Part shown: positions 5,925-6,868 of the stretch, in pieces
Position numbering within the stretch: the stretch's first letter is position 1
How the letters are laid out: every line of letters begins with the position of its first letter
Assembly (NCBI GenBank): GCA_946619065.1
Contig: CAMOLY010000064.1
Coordinates: forward strand, 1 to 6,868
Reading direction: 5' to 3'
DNA length: 6,868 nucleotides
Source: an uncultured Clostridia bacterium
GTDB lineage: Bacteria; Bacillota; Clostridia; Oscillospirales; Oscillospiraceae
Notes under the pieces: generated by a model
Seen by the model: only the letters and a program-made list of their open reading frames with translations
Databases searched by the model: none
What the model was told of the DNA's origin: nothing
Made by a program: the position numbers and the translations under genes

Positions 5925-6868
5925 ATGAAACTGGGCATTGTGGGACTTCCCGGCGTCGGAAAGACGACGCTTTACAACGCGCTGACCGGCTCCAAGGCGG
6001 AGACCGGCGGCTATATGGGCGCTTCCGCCAAGCCGAACATTGGCCAGGCCAAGGTGCCGGACGAGCGGCTCGACTGGCTCGCCGAATACTACAAGCCGAA
6101 AAAGTACTCCCCCGCCAGCATCGACTTTGTGGACGTGGCCGGCGTGGACAAGGGCTCCGGCCGCGGAAACGCGGTGCTGCAGAACATCCGCCAGACCGAC
6201 GCGCTGGTCCATGTGGTGCGCTGTTTCAACAACAGCAGCCTCTTCACCGACCCCGCCGACGCCCGCTCCGACGCCGAAACCCTTGAGCTGGAGCTGATTC
6301 TGGCAGACATTGAAGTGGTCGAGCGCCGCCTGGAGAAGGCTAACAAGAATCTCAAGGGCGGCGACAAGAAATACAAGCGCGAAGCGGAGATGTGTCAGCA
6401 GCTCCTGGCTCACCTGTCAGAGGGCAAGCCTGCCCGGACCTTTGCCTTTACCGAGGAGGACAGGGACATTCTCCAGGACGGCGGTCTGCTGTCCACGAAG
6501 CCGGTCATCTATGCCGCGAATCTCGACGAGGACGGCATGGCGGATTACCGGAACAACGAGCAGTTTCTGGCGATTTCGGCGCTGGCCGCCGAGGAGGGCG
6601 CCGCGGTTCTGCCCGTGGCGGCAAAATTTGAGGAAGATATTATGGACATGGACGCCGAGGACGCTCAGATGTTCATGGAGGAGCTGGGGCTCACCGAGCG
6701 GGGGCTGGACCGTCTGATCAAAACCTCCTATGAGCTGCTGGGCTATATCTCCTTCCTGACCGCCGGACCGGACGACGTCCACGCCTGGACGATCACCCGC
6801 GGCACAAAAGCGCCGAAGGCTGCCGGCAAGATCCACTCCGACATCGAGCGCGGCTTCATCCGCGCCGA
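5925..6868 (+). CDS. ychF: YchF/Ola1-family P-loop ATPase, divergent switch regions (3' end cut by window)
   Basis: YchF/Ola1 proteins are Obg-related P-loop NTPases that bind ATP rather than GTP, associate with ribosomes and are linked to stress responses. The 314 visible residues show the Walker A motif GLPGVGKTT (7-15), switch II motif DVAG (70-73), HVVRCF (96-101), and NLDE (199-202) in place of the GTPase NKxD motif, the hallmark of the ATP-preferring family. A charged helical insert lies at about 120-165. The C-terminal part (275-314: FLTAG, HAWTI, GTKAPKAAGKIHSDIERGFIRA) is the conserved start of the family's C-terminal TGS-like domain. Against E. coli YchF (363 residues, recalled from memory) about 45-50 residues are missing past the window edge. 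Unusual points: Walker A has GLPG for GLPN, the switch I segment reads MGASAKPN for PFCTIEPN, and switch II is about four residues shorter. AGGAGGA (5910-5916) precedes the ATG by eight bases. Confidence 0.93.
   Translation, partial: MKLGIVGLPGVGKTTLYNALTGSKAETGGYMGASAKPNIGQAKVPDERLDWLAEYYKPKKYSPASIDFVDVAGVDKGSGRGNAVLQNIRQTDALVHVVRCFNNSSLFTDPADARSDAETLELELILADIEVVERRLEKANKNLKGGDKKYKREAEMCQQLLAHLSEGKPARTFAFTEEDRDILQDGGLLSTKPVIYAANLDEDGMADYRNNEQFLAISALAAEEGAAVLPVAAKFEEDIMDMDAEDAQMFMEELGLTERGLDRLIKTSYELLGYISFLTAGPDDVHAWTITRGTKAPKAAGKIHSDIERGFIRA

Overview
The window looks like ordinary chromosomal housekeeping DNA from a GC-rich Gram-positive bacterium, most likely a member of the Clostridia (Firmicutes). 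The reasons are a lipoteichoic-acid-synthase-type enzyme, short-form MurB and MurA wall enzymes, strong AGGAGG-type ribosome binding sites, and textbook vegetative (sigma-A type) promoters in A/T-rich gaps between GC-rich genes. The family level placement is inference. I see no phage, transposon, CRISPR or defence genes.

Layout from left to right: (1) murB on the minus strand (1-910), cut by the window edge just before its stop codon. (2) A divergent promoter pair (about 973-1051) between murB and a plus-strand RsuA/RluE-type pseudouridine synthase (1087-1698), which ends inside its own perfect terminator hairpin (1680-1715). (3) A convergent minus-strand LTA-synthase-family membrane enzyme (1746-4004). 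(4) An imperfect hairpin (4037-4088), then murA on the minus strand (4104-5396) with a clear promoter at 5461-5489. (5) A plus-strand single-gene tRNA-Arg(ACG) unit with its own promoter, A/T-rich upstream tract and terminator (5540-5745). (6) A plus-strand YchF/Ola1-family P-loop ATPase gene (5925 to the right edge), missing roughly its last 45-50 codons.

Functionally the window joins two themes. murA and murB encode the two consecutive enzymes that make UDP-MurNAc, the first committed precursor of peptidoglycan, though they sit in separate transcription units about 3.2 kb apart. The LTA-synthase-type enzyme directly downstream of murA would act on the outer face of the membrane and may share murA's transcript, since no promoter of its own is visible. 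The pseudouridine synthase, tRNA-Arg and YchF belong to RNA modification and translation.

The least ordinary items are the YchF homologue, whose switch I and switch II regions differ from canonical YchF while NxxE and the C-terminal region are kept; the LTA-synthase-like protein with a long basic cytoplasmic tail and a Thr/Pro/Gly/Glu-rich tether; and the terminator that encloses a stop codon in its loop. I did not find evidence of a novel multi-gene system.
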